A program made the position numbers and the translations under genes. Below the pieces are notes generated by a model that had not been told where the DNA came from, did not search any database, and saw nothing but the letters and a program-made list of their open reading frames with translations. A stretch of DNA of 6,010 nucleotides from Wenzhouxiangella sp. (GTDB lineage: Bacteria; Pseudomonadota; Gammaproteobacteria; Xanthomonadales; Wenzhouxiangellaceae), in the NCBI GenBank assembly GCA_021767625.1, contig JAASTB010000146.1, positions 1-6,010 on the forward strand, written 5' to 3'. Shown here in pieces: positions 5,012 through 6,010 of the stretch; the first letter of the stretch is position 1, and each line of letters starts with the position of its first letter.

Positions 5012-6010
5012 TCATCGCCAGGAGGGATCGGTGAACAGCCGGTAGGGCGGGCGGCCGATGCTGCCCAGGCCCTTGAGCTCGAGTTCGACGAAGAATGCCG
5101 TGCGCTTGTCCGACTCGCGGTCACGCACCCATTCGCGCGCGGTGAATCGCAGCGACCAGCAACAGCTGTCGTACTCGATGCCGCCGAGCACCTCCAGTGT
5201 CTCATTTTCCTCGAACGAATACGTTACGCGCCCGATAAGATTGAGCCGATCGTTGACCGGGTAGCGGAAACGCATATCGGCCTGGTCGACCCGGTCCCGG
5301 CGGAACCGGTAGCCCAGCGCCACCTGACGGGCGTCCCGACCCTGCCAGTTGAGACCGAATCGCGCAACCTCGGTTTCATCTTCTTCGTCGTCCCATTGCA
5401 GGCCGGCACTCAAAGCGAGTTGGCGCGCCGGTCGCCAGGTCATTTCGGCTACCGTGGCCGAACGCTGGCGCGTGTCCGGCGCTTCGTCGTCGAGCTGTAC
5501 GCGCAGGTCCCTGAAATACAGGATCTGACCGACGCTGCCCTCCAGCCGGCTGAAGCCGTCCTCGGCTTCGAGCAGCCGCGAGGTGAGCGCCAGCGTGAGC
5601 TGGTTGGCGTCGCCCTGGCGATCCGGACCGCTGAACCGGTTGTAGTGGAACAGCTGGCTGAAACCGAAGGTCAACTCGCGCGTGTCGAAATCGGGGAAAT
5701 CGTCCTGGTTGCGGTACGGCACATAAAGGTAGAAGAGCCGGGGCTCCAGGGTCTGGATGCGCCCGCTGTCGAGACGGCGCTCGAAAGCCAGGCCGGCATC
5801 GAGCGTGGCGATCGGGGTCGTCCGGGTCAGGCTGGATCGCCCACCGCCGTCGAGTTCGTAGGCCGTCGAGCGCACGCCCAGCGACGGGCGGATGTGCCAG
5901 CCCGGCGCCACCAGGTCGTAGTGCAGGCGCGGGAACAGGTCGACTCGGGCGCCGGTAACACCGGTGTCACGGTCGAAGTAGACCGCCTCGCCGTCGAGCG
6001 AGAAGCGGAA
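5012..6010 (-). CDS. lptD: LPS-assembly protein LptD (partial, C-terminal 332 residues)
   Basis: LptD is the outer-membrane beta-barrel that, plugged by LptE, inserts lipopolysaccharide into the outer leaflet. The window holds the C-terminal part (E. coli LptD is 784 residues); the N-terminal periplasmic domain and first strands lie beyond 6010. The reading frame is open from the window edge to the TGA at 5014-5012. Recognisable barrel features include EPRLFYLYVPYRNQDDFPDF, the segment TFGFSQLFHYNRFSG, alternating polar/aromatic beta strands, and LELKGLGSIG near the C-terminus. An adjacent Cys pair in EYDSCCWSLRF (codons at 5164-5159) corresponds to the E. coli Cys724/Cys725 pair that forms the interdomain disulfides required for function. 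The gene starts the lptD-surA-pdxA-ksgA run. An internal GTG at 5911 is not the start, since clear LptD sequence continues upstream of it. Confidence 0.96.
   Translation of the reverse strand, partial: FRFSLDGEAVYFDRDTGVTGARVDLFPRLHYDLVAPGWHIRPSLGVRSTAYELDGGGRSSLTRTTPIATLDAGLAFERRLDSGRIQTLEPRLFYLYVPYRNQDDFPDFDTRELTFGFSQLFHYNRFSGPDRQGDANQLTLALTSRLLEAEDGFSRLEGSVGQILYFRDLRVQLDDEAPDTRQRSATVAEMTWRPARQLALSAGLQWDDEEDETEVARFGLNWQGRDARQVALGYRFRRDRVDQADMRFRYPVNDRLNLIGRVTYSFEENETLEVLGGIEYDSCCWSLRFTAREWVRDRESDKRTAFFVELELKGLGSIGRPPYRLFTDPSWR

Noticed and set aside
3321..5045. Very long plus-strand open frame (574 codons) antisense to pdxA and surA
   Set aside because: It lies opposite two unmistakable genes in a GC-rich region where stop codons are rare in shadow frames, and its translation shows no recognisable domain.

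Overview
The window is a GC-rich piece of a gammaproteobacterial-type chromosome. The inference of a gammaproteobacterium rests on the conserved block lptD-surA-pdxA-ksgA, here all on the minus strand, and on a neighbouring small DUF2782 protein, a family I know mainly from Gammaproteobacteria. The sequence does not let me name a genus.

Layout, right to left in the direction of minus-strand transcription. Positions 6010-5012 hold the 3' part of lptD, the outer-membrane LPS translocon; its 5' end lies outside the window. Next come surA (4979-3699, periplasmic chaperone for outer-membrane proteins including LptD), pdxA (3682-2714, vitamin B6 synthesis) and ksgA/rsmA (2717-1917, 16S rRNA dimethyltransferase). 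Spacing is tight (32 bp, 16 bp, then a 4-nt ATGA overlap), so this looks like one transcription unit. The ksgA 3' end carries a short TTCG/TTAA repeat that encodes its last residues and its stop codon. It runs tail-to-tail, 16 bp apart, into a small plus-strand gene for an exported DUF2782 protein (1550-1900). In E. coli apaG and apaH follow ksgA; here they do not.

A 117-bp divergent gap (1433-1549) separates the DUF2782 gene from a second minus-strand unit. That unit is a 384-residue polytopic membrane protein I cannot assign to a named family (1432-278), followed by the start of an ABC transporter ATPase (281 to the window edge), joined by a GTGA overlap. Together they look like an uncharacterised two-component ABC transporter. 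The membrane protein appears to be built of two similar halves, each with a cytoplasmic loop carrying an LPQxP motif; this is the least ordinary item in the window.

Functionally, lptD and surA serve outer-membrane assembly, while pdxA and ksgA are housekeeping genes that commonly travel with them. The substrate of the ABC pair cannot be read from the sequence. I found no RNA genes, mobile elements, CRISPR arrays or phage genes, and no stretch over 300 bases without a gene.
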